From CAWBAT01 sp963810905 (lineage in GTDB: Bacteria; Acidobacteriota; Terriglobia; Versatilivoradales; Versatilivoraceae): 64,000 bases of DNA. The stretch covers positions 372,001-436,000 of the forward strand of contig CAWEPG010000003.1 in assembly GCA_963810905.1 (NCBI GenBank), given 5' to 3'. The notes under the pieces were generated by a model. That model was not told the origin of the DNA and searched no databases. It saw only the letters and a program-made list of their open reading frames with translations. A program made the position numbers and the translations under genes. Every line of letters begins with the position of its first letter. Position 1 is the first letter of the stretch. Positions 9,112-17,417 of this stretch are shown here, piece by piece.

Positions 9112-9858
9112 ATGCGATTCCTGATCATCAGCGATATTCACGCAAACCTGGAGGCGTTGGAAACAGTGCTCAGCGCGGCCGATGGGAAATACGACCAGGT
9201 CGCTTGCTGCGGGGACATTGTTGGGTATGGCCCCGACCCGAATGCGGTAACGGATATAATTCGCAAAATCAACCCCGCAATTATCCGGGGGAATCATGAG
9301 AAAGCGGCTCTCGGTCTCGTAGACTTAAACATGTTCAACCCGATGGCCAAAAAAGCCGCCGTTTGGACCCAGGAGCAACTTTCAGAAGAGAGCCAAACCT
9401 ACATTGGGACTATCGCTCCTGGCCCTCTTGATTTGGACCGATTTACATTGGCTCATGGCTCCTTGTTAGATGAAGACCAATACCTTGTCGATCTGGAGGA
9501 TGCCTCCAGCAATTTTTCTCTCGCTCACTTTCCAGTCACCTTCATTGGTCATACCCATATTCAAGGGGGTTTTGTCCAATTTCAAGACGGGCGGCAAGGG
9601 GTTTTAAATCCGGAAACCAGAGGAGCCGCGACAGAGAGTCAACTCCGGATCGATCCACGCCATGTCTATATGATTAATCCAGGTGCTGTCGGTCAACCAC
9701 GGGACCACGATCCAAGAGCCGCTTTTGCAATATATGAGCAGGAAGATCAATTGGTCCGCTACTTCCGCACTCAATACCCCTTGGAAAAAACCCAGGAGAA
9801 AATGAGAAACGCTCATCTTCCACACTATTTGATTGACCGGCTGAAAATGGGAAGGTAA
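9112..9858 (+). CDS. Calcineurin-like metallophosphoesterase (YfcE-type)
   Basis: Metal-dependent phosphodiesterase fold of about 248 residues. Metal-binding motifs in order: SDIHANLEAL (D-x-H), CGDIVGYGPDPN (GD), RGNHEKA (GNH), AHGS, and FIGHTHIQGG (GHxH), followed by the strand-turn INPGAVGQPRD. This is the DUF2437/YfcE-like superfamily II arrangement common in many phyla; substrates are generally unknown. The ATG at 9112 directly abuts the first strand; a TTG at 9109 is an equivalent choice. It probably acts in the cytoplasm, as no signal peptide is visible. It runs convergently to the lipoprotein gene at 9892. Confidence 0.85.
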   Translation: MRFLIISDIHANLEALETVLSAADGKYDQVACCGDIVGYGPDPNAVTDIIRKINPAIIRGNHEKAALGLVDLNMFNPMAKKAAVWTQEQLSEESQTYIGTIAPGPLDLDRFTLAHGSLLDEDQYLVDLEDASSNFSLAHFPVTFIGHTHIQGGFVQFQDGRQGVLNPETRGAATESQLRIDPRHVYMINPGAVGQPRDHDPRAAFAIYEQEDQLVRYFRTQYPLEKTQEKMRNAHLPHYLIDRLKMGR

Positions 9859-9891
9859 GGCTGTTCGAAAAGGTTCTGCAGGAGAAGCTTT

Positions 9892-10350
9892 TCATTTCAG
9901 GACAATTTTGTTCACTTCTACATCAGGGATGATGTGATTCCAATCTTTTGGCAGGTGTTCGAAAGCAACTTGAAAATTGTTCGATTGTTGGGGCTCTAAT
10001 CCTCCTCCCTTATATTCCAGAGCCTTGCGGGATTCTTTCAAGACAACCTGATTCAAACTGTCTTTGAAAAAAAAGTTTAACTCGATTCGCTGTACCACTC
10101 GATTGCCTAGATTCTTGACCTTACCTTCAATGTAATAGACATGATCCCCGAGGAAGCTTTCTCCTTTTGCCAAACCGATATGGGTCAGTTCAATTTTTGA
10201 CTTGTAACTCTCCGCCTCGGCTGCAGTTGCCTGAGAAGATGAATTGGAAACTTTCTGCCCACATCCAGTCGGAGCCGCCATCAGGAGGACCGCAAGAATA
10301 AGAATGGGAACCCGGAGTGATGAGAAGAGAGGTGTTGGATTTTCGGCCAT
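9892..10350 (-). CDS. Probable lipoprotein, DUF2393-like
   Basis: A secreted or lipid-anchored protein of about 152 residues. An ATG at 10350 has GAGGAG directly upstream and gives MAENPTPLF, then a hydrophobic segment (VPILILAVLLMAA) ending in PTGC, a plausible though imperfect lipobox. After a Ser/Ala linker the domain (YYIEGKVKNLGNRVVQRIELNFFFKDS) reads like the small beta-sandwich of DUF2393-type proteins, in which a derived quantity is compared with its unmodified form. A longer frame from 10413 lacks a better ribosome site. Function is unknown; it stands alone, convergent to the phosphoesterase gene. Confidence 0.65.
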   Translation of the reverse strand: MAENPTPLFSSLRVPILILAVLLMAAPTGCGQKVSNSSSQATAAEAESYKSKIELTHIGLAKGESFLGDHVYYIEGKVKNLGNRVVQRIELNFFFKDSLNQVVLKESRKALEYKGGGLEPQQSNNFQVAFEHLPKDWNHIIPDVEVNKIVLK

Positions 10351-10737
10351 GGGCTCCTCTAAGCTGACAGCCCAGAACTTGGCACCGCCAGCCTTATTGC
10401 GTGAACCATTCAATTGCGACTAAAGTACAACAGCAGCAATTTCCTGTCAATGCAGGGGATCGGTTATAGAGTTTGGGAGAAGCCCTCTGCGCACAGAGAG
10501 CCAATCATCCATTTTATGAATATGGAGACAATTCCCGTTTCGATTTTCTAAATTGTAAATATAAAGTCGGCCCCATGCTCCTCCACTGAAGTGGATTGAG
10601 GCAAGCTCCCTCCCGCTAGAGGGGTAACGGGTTGAATTGCGTTCATCAGGAATGAAGATTCGTAATTGCCTGCATAAGCTCGAGCTTTATAACAATCGCA
10701 TTCTATAAGCAGGATCTTACGCTATAATCCAAGAACA
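10351..10737. other. Intergenic region before glcDEF
   Basis: No gene is supported. The divergent lipoprotein and glcD are separated by 387 bases. The only recognisable element is the TATAAT at 10723-10728 next to the glcD start. Confidence 0.5.
10701..10728 (+). promoter_or_regulatory. Promoter of glcDEF, close to the start codon
   Basis: Perfect -10 TATAAT at 10723-10728; the best -35 candidate is a weak TTCTAT at 10701-10706 (16-base spacer). The expected transcription start, about seven bases past the -10, falls near 10735, only three bases before the ATG at 10738. The mRNA would be leaderless or nearly so unless the second ATG (10747) is used. Confidence 0.5.
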
Positions 10738-12234
10738 ATGGTCAGCATGAATTCATCCCAGACACATTCGCAACTGGCGGAGATCCGCCACTCATTGCAG
10801 TCAATTCTGGGGGAGGAGCGCGTTCTCTACTCCCTTGAGGAACTGATTGTTTATGAATGCGATGGGCTGACTTTACATCCGAAACTTCCCGATTTTGTAG
10901 TGTTCCCTTCTTCCACGGAAGAGATCATTGCTATTGTCGAGATCGCCAAGAAGTACCATATTCCTTTTCTTCCCCGGGGGGCGGGTACCTGTCTAAGCGG
11001 CGGCGCAGTAGCGGTCGAGGGTGGCATTATTTTGGAACTTTCACGAATGAACCGGATTTTGGGCTTAGACTATGAGAATCGATTGGCGATCGTTCAGCCG
11101 GGGGTCGTCAACTTGCACGTAACCCAGGCTGCGAGAGAAAAAAATTTCTATTATGCCCCGGACCCTTCTAGTCAGATGGTTTCCACAATTGGAGGGAATG
11201 TAGCCGAGAATTCCGGCGGCCCTCATACTCTCAAGTACGGTGTCACCACCAACCATGTGCTGGCTCTGGAAGTGGTTTTGCCTAGTGGCGAGATCTACGA
11301 ATTAGGGACTTCGGCAGGTGACCCCGTCGGCTATGATTTGGTGGGGGTCTTTGTGGGTTCAGAAGGAACTTTCGGGATTGCCACAAACGTGACGGTTCGC
11401 CTGCTCTATACTCCTCCCGCGGTAAAGACCTTGCTGGCGGTCTTCGATTCCGTCATCCAGGCGACCCAATGCGTCTCCGGCATCATTTCTCGGGGGATCG
11501 TACCGGCAGCTCTTGAAATGATTGATCGTAAAACCATCGAAGCCATTGAAAGCGGCCCGTATGCAACGGGAATCCCGAGGGATGCCGATGCCGTGCTCTT
11601 GATTGAACTGGATGGAATTGAGGCGGGAATTGATCAACAAGTCGAGCGCGTTGTCGAAGTGGTACAACGGACCGGGGTGCGGGAAGTTCGAGTTGCTAAA
11701 GACGAGGCGGAGCGAAAGAAACTCTGGGCCGCGCGAAAGAACGCATTTGGCGCCTATGGAAGAATCAGTCCAAACTATTACACTATGGATGGGGTGATCC
11801 CGCGTAGCAAGCTTCCAGAGATTCTCCAGAAAATCGATGTCCTCGGAAAGAAATACGGATTGGGCATGGCCAATGTTTTCCATGCGGGTGATGGCAATCT
11901 CCACCCCATCATCCTTTACGATAACGATGAGCCGGGGGCCAAAGACAAAGTGCTAGGGCTGGCCGGGGAAATCCTGGGGCTGTGCGTCAATGTCGGAGGG
12001 GCCCTGAGCGGAGAGCATGGGATTGGGTTGGAGAAAATGCAATTTATGAATTTGTTTTTCTCGCAAGACGAGCTGGATGTGATGCAACGATTAAGAGACG
12101 TCTTCAACCCCAACAATCTGGCGAACCCAGGAAAGATTTTTCCGGTTCGGCGAGGTTGCGGAGAAATGTCATGGAACCCGCCTGCCGTAGAGAAACCCAA
12201 TTATTCGGCGGTCGAGGGAATGATCCGGTTCTGA
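10738..12234 (+). CDS. glcD: Glycolate oxidase FAD subunit GlcD
   Basis: FAD-linked oxidase of 498 residues. The PCMH-type FAD domain shows FLPRGAGTCLSGGAVA, GGNVAENSGGPHTLKYG and GSEGTFGI; the C-terminal FAD-oxidase domain has NVFHAGDGNLHP and SGEHGIG, placing the metal/substrate His residues where expected. With GlcE and GlcF it oxidises glycolate (or D-lactate/2-hydroxyacids) to the 2-keto acid, passing electrons to the quinone pool at the inner membrane. The order glcD-glcE-glcF with 21- and 3-base gaps makes an operon. The next gene start is unambiguous, but here two ATGs (10738, 10747) compete because the promoter is so close. D-lactate dehydrogenase specificity cannot be excluded. Confidence 0.93.
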   Translation: MVSMNSSQTHSQLAEIRHSLQSILGEERVLYSLEELIVYECDGLTLHPKLPDFVVFPSSTEEIIAIVEIAKKYHIPFLPRGAGTCLSGGAVAVEGGIILELSRMNRILGLDYENRLAIVQPGVVNLHVTQAAREKNFYYAPDPSSQMVSTIGGNVAENSGGPHTLKYGVTTNHVLALEVVLPSGEIYELGTSAGDPVGYDLVGVFVGSEGTFGIATNVTVRLLYTPPAVKTLLAVFDSVIQATQCVSGIISRGIVPAALEMIDRKTIEAIESGPYATGIPRDADAVLLIELDGIEAGIDQQVERVVEVVQRTGVREVRVAKDEAERKKLWAARKNAFGAYGRISPNYYTMDGVIPRSKLPEILQKIDVLGKKYGLGMANVFHAGDGNLHPIILYDNDEPGAKDKVLGLAGEILGLCVNVGGALSGEHGIGLEKMQFMNLFFSQDELDVMQRLRDVFNPNNLANPGKIFPVRRGCGEMSWNPPAVEKPNYSAVEGMIRF

Positions 12235-12255
12235 ACCGCTGAAAAAGGAAACTCC

Positions 12256-13602
12256 ATGACGGACGGAGCTCCACCTGATAATTTCTTACACCCTCGAGTT
12301 ACCCCGGAGGGATCCGGTTTTCCGGTACAGTTTGCGGTCGAGGGCATGCTCCCGCAACACTCTTTTGCGCCCGGGACTAAAGAGGAAATCGGGGAAATTT
12401 TGCAAGAGGCCAATTCTCGGGAATGGAGCGTTGTCCCGTTCGGGGCCGGAATACACCAGCATATTGGAAATCTCATTCCACGTTACGATGCGGCCCTGTC
12501 CCTCGGGAAACTCAATCGAATTCCAGAATATGAGCCCCAGGACTTGGTAGTGAAAGTAGAGTCCGGCTGCCGTCTTGCAGATCTCCAGAATTGTCTGGCT
12601 CAAGATCGTCTCTACCTTCCCATTGACCCCGATGGGTTCGAACAGGCAACGGTGGGGGGTATTGTCGCAACCAACACTTCTGGCCCACTCCGCTTCGCTC
12701 AAGGAACTATTCGGGATTATTTGATTGGGATCAGCCTGGTTCAGCCCGATGGAAAATGGACAAAGTTTGGGTCCCGAGTCGTCAAGAATGTCACGGGATA
12801 CGATATGTGCAAACTCTATGTAGGCTCGTTTGGAACTCTAGGAGTACTGGTCGACTTTTTTTTCAAGCTGAAGCCAATCCCACCTTTTTCCAAGACCATC
12901 GTGGTCGTACTGAAGGGACTGGACGAAGCGCGAGTTGCATTGGAAAGATTGATTCATTCGCCACTCACTCCAGCCGCCCTCGAGTTGGTGAATCCACAAG
13001 GAACAAAGTTCTTCAATGAGCAACGGCCCTTGGTCAAGGACTCTGAGCATTATATGTTCCTGGTGCGCTTCATGGACCTGGAAAAGGCAGTGGATTGGCA
13101 AGTTGAACAATTGCAAGAGATCTGGAAAGAGCTATTTATACAAGGGGTAAGCTTGAGTTCAGCATCGGAACAGGAACCAATCTGGAGACTTTTGCGGGAG
13201 GACGCGCCCTGGCTAAAATCCAGCGGCACGCCCAAGGTGAAGTTAAAGATCAATTGCGGCTCCTCCCGAATGTTTGACTGCATTCGAAGACTGGAATCCT
13301 ACGGCAAAGCAACGTCCCCTGCAACCCTTATCAAAGCTCATGCGGGAATCGGTATCATTCGAGCCTATTACGACTACGACCCTTTGCCATCTGCCATTCA
13401 GGGAATGACTGATCATATTCGGTACTTGAGGACGCACTTGAGACCAGCTCGAGGAACGGTCATCTTGGAGTCCGCACCAGCCGATCTAAAGAAGTCCGTC
13501 GATGTTTGGGGATATGAATACAAAGATAAGACTTTGATGCAATCAATCCGAAATCGGTTCGATCCTCGCAAAATCTTAAATCCAGGAAGGTACATCGTCT
13601 AA
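12256..13602 (+). CDS. glcE: Glycolate oxidase FAD-binding subunit GlcE
   Basis: FAD-binding domain subunit of 448 residues with the PCMH signature in relaxed form: VPFGAGIHQHIGN, LPIDPDGFEQATVGGIVATNTSG and the conserved VVKNVTGYDMCKLYVGSFGTLG. The end (FDPRKILNPGRY) is typical of the flavin oxidase C-terminus. GlcE is required for activity together with GlcD and GlcF. It lies 21 bases after glcD and 3 before glcF. It is longer than the E. coli protein (about 350 residues), as is usual outside the enterobacteria. The frame is intact. Confidence 0.9.
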   Translation: MTDGAPPDNFLHPRVTPEGSGFPVQFAVEGMLPQHSFAPGTKEEIGEILQEANSREWSVVPFGAGIHQHIGNLIPRYDAALSLGKLNRIPEYEPQDLVVKVESGCRLADLQNCLAQDRLYLPIDPDGFEQATVGGIVATNTSGPLRFAQGTIRDYLIGISLVQPDGKWTKFGSRVVKNVTGYDMCKLYVGSFGTLGVLVDFFFKLKPIPPFSKTIVVVLKGLDEARVALERLIHSPLTPAALELVNPQGTKFFNEQRPLVKDSEHYMFLVRFMDLEKAVDWQVEQLQEIWKELFIQGVSLSSASEQEPIWRLLREDAPWLKSSGTPKVKLKINCGSSRMFDCIRRLESYGKATSPATLIKAHAGIGIIRAYYDYDPLPSAIQGMTDHIRYLRTHLRPARGTVILESAPADLKKSVDVWGYEYKDKTLMQSIRNRFDPRKILNPGRYIV

Positions 13603-13605
13603 GTC

Positions 13606-14910
13606 ATGCTTGCCACCTATGAATCCACGCAAAAAAGGATCGGTCGGGCCGACTTGACTCCGGAATGCGTTCATTGTGGACTTTGCCTACAAGCTTGTCC
13701 AACATACATAGCGCTCGGACAGGAGGCCGATTCACCGCGGGGTCGCATCTATTTGATGCGAGCTCAGGAGCGCGGAGTATTGAGTGTATCGGAAAGTTTT
13801 GTGAACCACATCTCGGCTTGCTTAGACTGTCGGGCCTGCGAATCGGCTTGCCCTTCGGGAGTTCCATATGGTGAGATGGTTGAGAAGGCTCGCGAGGTGA
13901 TTGAGCAGAATTTTCGGCGTCCTTTGGTCATTTCTGCTCTGAGAAAAATATTTTTCAAATTCATCCTTCCTTCACGACGATGGCTACGCTGCAGCTTTAC
14001 CCTGTTGCGCCTTTATCAGTGGCTAGGCCTCCAAGAAGTTGTCAGAGCAACGGGAGTTCTGAAGCTTTTCCCGGGGCAACTCAATCAATTGGAACAACTA
14101 CTGCCTGACTTGCGCCAAAAAACGCAACATGTTTCTTTGGGTAAAGTTTTCCCTTCGCTAGGCGAAGCCCATTATCGTGTAGGCCTACTGACCGGCTGCG
14201 TGATGAATGAGATCTTTGGGGGAATTAATCAGGCCACGGTTCGAGTGCTACAAAGAAATGGGTGTGAAGTTGTTGTGCCGGAACACCAAACTTGTTGTGG
14301 AGCCCTTCATTGTCATGCGGGAATCGTAGATACAGCACGCGAGTTGGCCCTCAGAAATATTCGAGCCTTCGAGGTAAATCAGGTTGACGTCCTTCTCTCA
14401 AATGCTTCGGGCTGTGGCGCCAAGCTTAAGGAGTACCCCGCCTTGTTTTCAAATGATTCCGAGCTCAGGGATCGGGCTGAAAGATTTACCGCCAAAGTAG
14501 AAGACATTTCGTCTTTTCTGGATCGACTTCCGCAGTTGGCAAAACCCGGTAGAATCAAAGCACGGGTGGCTTACGATGATCCCTGTCACCTCCTCCATGC
14601 CATGAAAGTCAGCAAGCCCCCCCGGAACTTGCTTCGACTCATCCCGGAACTGGAACTGGTCGAATTGCGTACACCGGATCAGTGCTGTGGAAGTGCGGGG
14701 ATTTATAACCTCACACATCACGAGCTTTCAATGAAAATCCTCGAACGCAAGATTGACGATATCCATAGGGCTCAGGTGGAGATCGTCGCGACAGGAAACC
14801 CTGGTTGTATCCTGCAAATCGCCTATGGCTTGACGCGGGCCGGTCTCAAGGGCATCGAAGTCTTGCACCCTATTGAGTTGCTCGACCGTGCTTATTCCGC
14901 TTTAGACTGA
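13606..14910 (+). CDS. glcF: Glycolate oxidase iron-sulfur subunit GlcF
   Basis: 434 residues. Two CxxCxxCxxxCP ferredoxin motifs near the N-terminus (CVHCGLCLQACP from Cys21, and CLDCRACESACP) bind two [4Fe-4S] clusters; two CCG domains follow (TCCGALHCHAG; DPCHLLHAMK with CCGSAG). It carries electrons from the GlcDE flavins towards quinones. A hydrophobic helix after the ferredoxin part may touch the membrane. It starts three bases after the glcE stop, so translation is likely coupled. No glycolate permease or phosphoglycolate phosphatase gene of obvious type is adjacent. Confidence 0.92.
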   Translation: MLATYESTQKRIGRADLTPECVHCGLCLQACPTYIALGQEADSPRGRIYLMRAQERGVLSVSESFVNHISACLDCRACESACPSGVPYGEMVEKAREVIEQNFRRPLVISALRKIFFKFILPSRRWLRCSFTLLRLYQWLGLQEVVRATGVLKLFPGQLNQLEQLLPDLRQKTQHVSLGKVFPSLGEAHYRVGLLTGCVMNEIFGGINQATVRVLQRNGCEVVVPEHQTCCGALHCHAGIVDTARELALRNIRAFEVNQVDVLLSNASGCGAKLKEYPALFSNDSELRDRAERFTAKVEDISSFLDRLPQLAKPGRIKARVAYDDPCHLLHAMKVSKPPRNLLRLIPELELVELRTPDQCCGSAGIYNLTHHELSMKILERKIDDIHRAQVEIVATGNPGCILQIAYGLTRAGLKGIEVLHPIELLDRAYSALD

Positions 14911-15148
14911 GGGAGTTTGCCGGGGTGGATTCCATTAATTCTCTTCATTTTCTGGGTCTAATTGCCGATAACCCTTTTGTATCAACACGATTGCATCTAA
15001 ATCAGTCCCTTATTCACAAAAATTCCCAGGAAGAGATTTACTTCACGAATTGTTTTTTTGCTTATGCTAAAGTATCAATACAGCTTGAGATTTGTATTCA
15101 TCGTCGATGTTAGACCTAGTTGACGGCTGCCAGTGTTGAGGAGGAGTC

Positions 15149-15697
15149 ATGTGGAAAAGTAGGAAACCGGAGGAGGAGAGAGAGAAGGAACCCATTGCTG
15201 CGAAAAAGGAGGAAATTCCCATGTCAACATTCGAGGAGAAAAAACCTATGGAACCACGTTTCGAACCCAGATCTAACCCCACTCGAGAGGACATCGTCAA
15301 TATCGGGAAATCGGTATTTATTAAGGGGGAATTAACCGGAGACGAAGACTTAACGATTGAAGGTCGCGTCGAAGGCAAGATTGAGTTAAAAGATCACAAT
15401 CTGGTCATCGGTCCCAACGGAAAAATTAATGCGGAGATCAACGCCAAGGCTGTGACAGTCATTGGGAGTGTTGTTGGAAACATATCCGCCGGAGAAATGA
15501 TTGAAATTCGAACCTCCGGATCCGTGACTGGCGACATCAAAGCTCCCCGTGTCTCTATAGCAGATGGCGCTCACTTGAAAGGAAGTGTTGACATGCAAAA
15601 AGGTCCGGAGGTGGCAAAGAAAACCGACTTTCAGAGGGCCGAGATTGCCAAGGTCAGCATCGAATCCTCCATTGCACCTAAGCCGCAGTTTAAATGA
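15149..15697 (+). CDS. Bactofilin (polymer-forming cytoskeletal protein)
   Basis: Bactofilin of 182 residues. A charged Lys/Glu-rich leader of about 50 residues precedes the DUF583 beta-helix (IGKSVFIKGELTGDEDLTIEGRVEGKIE through GSVTGDIKAPRVSIADGAHLKGSVDM), and a short unstructured tail follows. Bactofilins self-assemble into nucleotide-free filaments on the inner membrane and organise cell-shape and polarity machinery; in Myxococcus they work with MglA-type polarity factors, and mglBA is present 10 kb away. GAGGAGG precedes the ATG by six bases. A large nested hairpin follows the stop. Confidence 0.92.
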   Translation: MWKSRKPEEEREKEPIAAKKEEIPMSTFEEKKPMEPRFEPRSNPTREDIVNIGKSVFIKGELTGDEDLTIEGRVEGKIELKDHNLVIGPNGKINAEINAKAVTVIGSVVGNISAGEMIEIRTSGSVTGDIKAPRVSIADGAHLKGSVDMQKGPEVAKKTDFQRAEIAKVSIESSIAPKPQFK

Positions 15698-15719
15698 AAT
15701 AATGTACGAGCTAGGTCTG

Positions 15720-15774
15720 GCAACCACCGGATAGAGATCCCCACCCGAAGTGGAACTTGACTCGCGGTGGTTGC
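15720..15774 (+). terminator. Nested hairpin after the bactofilin gene
   Basis: A perfect 10-bp stem (GCAACCACCG at 15720-15729 with CGGTGGTTGC at 15765-15774) closes a 35-base loop that has its own short stem (CCAC ccgaa GTGG). There is no T tract directly after, so Rho-independent termination is uncertain; it could be an mRNA-stabilising or other structural element. Confidence 0.4.
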
Positions 15775-15867
15775 GGCTGTTGTGTTCTTACGCGTATATG
15801 GGGAAGTCACAAAAGCTTGAGGTCCCATTCTACAGCTATTCCTCCAGACTTCCCTTAACCCTTCAAA

Positions 15868-16545
15868 ATGAAAAAGCCATTTAGCAAATTGAGCGCGATG
15901 ATGGGTAAAGCCTGGGCACAGGCCGGGTCTGATAAAAGTTCAGAAAAAGGAACTCACCCGACGCATCCCACTCATCCCACTCATGTCATGAAAGATTTTA
16001 TCAAAGGGATCTCGGCCATGCCGACGCCAACGATCTTGGATATTGGACCTGTCGTCGGCTCCAACTTGGAGTTTTTTCTAAACCATGGGATCAAGGTATA
16101 TATGGAGGATTTTGTTACCTCTTACCTCAACCCCAAGTATTCTCTGGTACTCGATGGGAAAATTACGCTGAATGAGCCCACTTTCTTTGCAGAAAATTTT
16201 GATTATGAAGTCAATTCCCTCGATGGTCTGATTTGCTGGGACTACTTATGTTACATCGAACCTCGATTTGCCGGCGTCTTTGTGAGAAAGATATCCTCCT
16301 TGGTGAAATCGGGCGGCCTGGTCATGGCCTTCTTTCATACTCACCGAATAACTGGTCCTGGCATGATTCACAAATACCGTATTCACAATGAATCTTCTTT
16401 AGAATACATCCCGACAGAATTGAAAACTGAATTCAAAAAAGCTTTCCAAATTAGAGATGTGTCGCAGTTATTCGAAGGCTTTCAGAGTCAGCGGTCCTAT
16501 TTGTTAAAACACAACGTAATCGAAATACTTCTCAAGAAAGTGTAA
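15868..16545 (+). CDS. Methyltransferase-like protein with His-rich repeat
   Basis: 225 residues. The core looks like a class I SAM-binding fold: ILDIGPVVGSNLEFF resembles motif I (DxGxxxG), YMEDFVT could be the motif II acidic loop, and LDGLICWDYLCYIEP matches the motif IV region; a final strand-rich part follows (LVMAFFHTH). Residues 29-39 are four THP units from an imperfect 9-base repeat (15951-15986), a likely variable tract. It lies 170 bases after the bactofilin gene on the same strand. Substrate is unknown; I am not certain it binds SAM, since the glycine spacing is unusual. Confidence 0.65.
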   Translation: MKKPFSKLSAMMGKAWAQAGSDKSSEKGTHPTHPTHPTHVMKDFIKGISAMPTPTILDIGPVVGSNLEFFLNHGIKVYMEDFVTSYLNPKYSLVLDGKITLNEPTFFAENFDYEVNSLDGLICWDYLCYIEPRFAGVFVRKISSLVKSGGLVMAFFHTHRITGPGMIHKYRIHNESSLEYIPTELKTEFKKAFQIRDVSQLFEGFQSQRSYLLKHNVIEILLKKV

Positions 16546-16659
16546 TCAAATTCAATGGATCAAAAGCCTCTTGAACTTTTGGGTCTCATATCTCGTATTG
16601 AGAATTAGAGCGGAGAGACCATCCTCTGCCTGTGGAGCAGGACCGGATAAGGAGGAGGT

Positions 16660-17349
16660 ATGGAGTGCGCAATCCATCCTGGCGTGGAAGCCGTGTCCTT
16701 TTGTTCGAACTGTGGCACGCCGCTCTGCCAGGAGTGCATAGTGATATCCGAGGCACGAACACTTTGTCAGAAATGTCGGCAATCGTTTGCGAGCCAAAGC
16801 AATAGCGCCCAGAACTCTATATCAAGTGTGGCTAATCATACTGTCCCTACTCCCGAAGCTATTAGGTATGTCAATTCCGGACGGGCTCCCTACGTCGAGC
16901 AGGGATATCCCTATTGTTCCCCAGGAGTCTCTTTGGCCTTGGGGTTTATTCCCGGGGTTGGCGCGATTTGTAATGGGGAGTACTGGAAAGCCCTTCTCCA
17001 TGTCCTCATTTTCGGAGGTCTGATCTCGCTTGCAAGGGTGACTGGAACCGAACCTGCGACTTCTTCCCTAAGACTTTTGGCCGTTTTAATGTACTTCTAT
17101 ATGCCACTTGAGGCCTATCATGTCGCAAAGAAGCGTGTCATGGGCTTGCACGGGGTCAAATTGATTTCCCCGTTTGAAAAGATGCGCTTCTCGTCCATGA
17201 CAGTTGGGATTGGATCAGTCTGTCTGGGGGTCATTTTCCAGGTAAGCCAGTTTGTCCCTGAGACTATGCGGTTTCTCCTGCGAGGCTGGCCTTTAATTCT
17301 CGTTGCGATAGGGGTCTACAACTTAACCCAATATTTTCAGTCAAAATGA
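16660..17349 (+). CDS. B-box zinc-finger membrane protein
   Basis: 229 residues. The N-terminus is a B-box-type zinc ribbon (C-x2-HPG...CSNCGTPLCQECIV...LCQKCR), followed by a linker and three or four hydrophobic segments (SLALGFIPGVGAICNGEYW, LLHVLIFGGLISLA, LRLLAVLMYFYMPLEAYHVA, and a C-terminal pair ending WPLILVAIGVYNL). The last pair is like the LiaF/DUF5668 transmembrane domain. Such B-box/TM proteins are common hypotheticals in Acidobacteriota and related phyla; no enzymatic function is known. The ATG has GGAGGAG directly upstream. It is convergent with metK. Confidence 0.75.
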   Translation: MECAIHPGVEAVSFCSNCGTPLCQECIVISEARTLCQKCRQSFASQSNSAQNSISSVANHTVPTPEAIRYVNSGRAPYVEQGYPYCSPGVSLALGFIPGVGAICNGEYWKALLHVLIFGGLISLARVTGTEPATSSLRLLAVLMYFYMPLEAYHVAKKRVMGLHGVKLISPFEKMRFSSMTVGIGSVCLGVIFQVSQFVPETMRFLLRGWPLILVAIGVYNLTQYFQSK

Positions 17350-17417
17350 AGCTGGGGGGTATGCCAAAAAGAAGGCCTATTCGTATAGATTGGGCCGAAT
17401 ATCCAGTCAGAATTAAA

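Noticed and set aside
15951..15986. CRISPR-like repeat
   Set aside because: It is a 9-base in-frame coding repeat without spacers.
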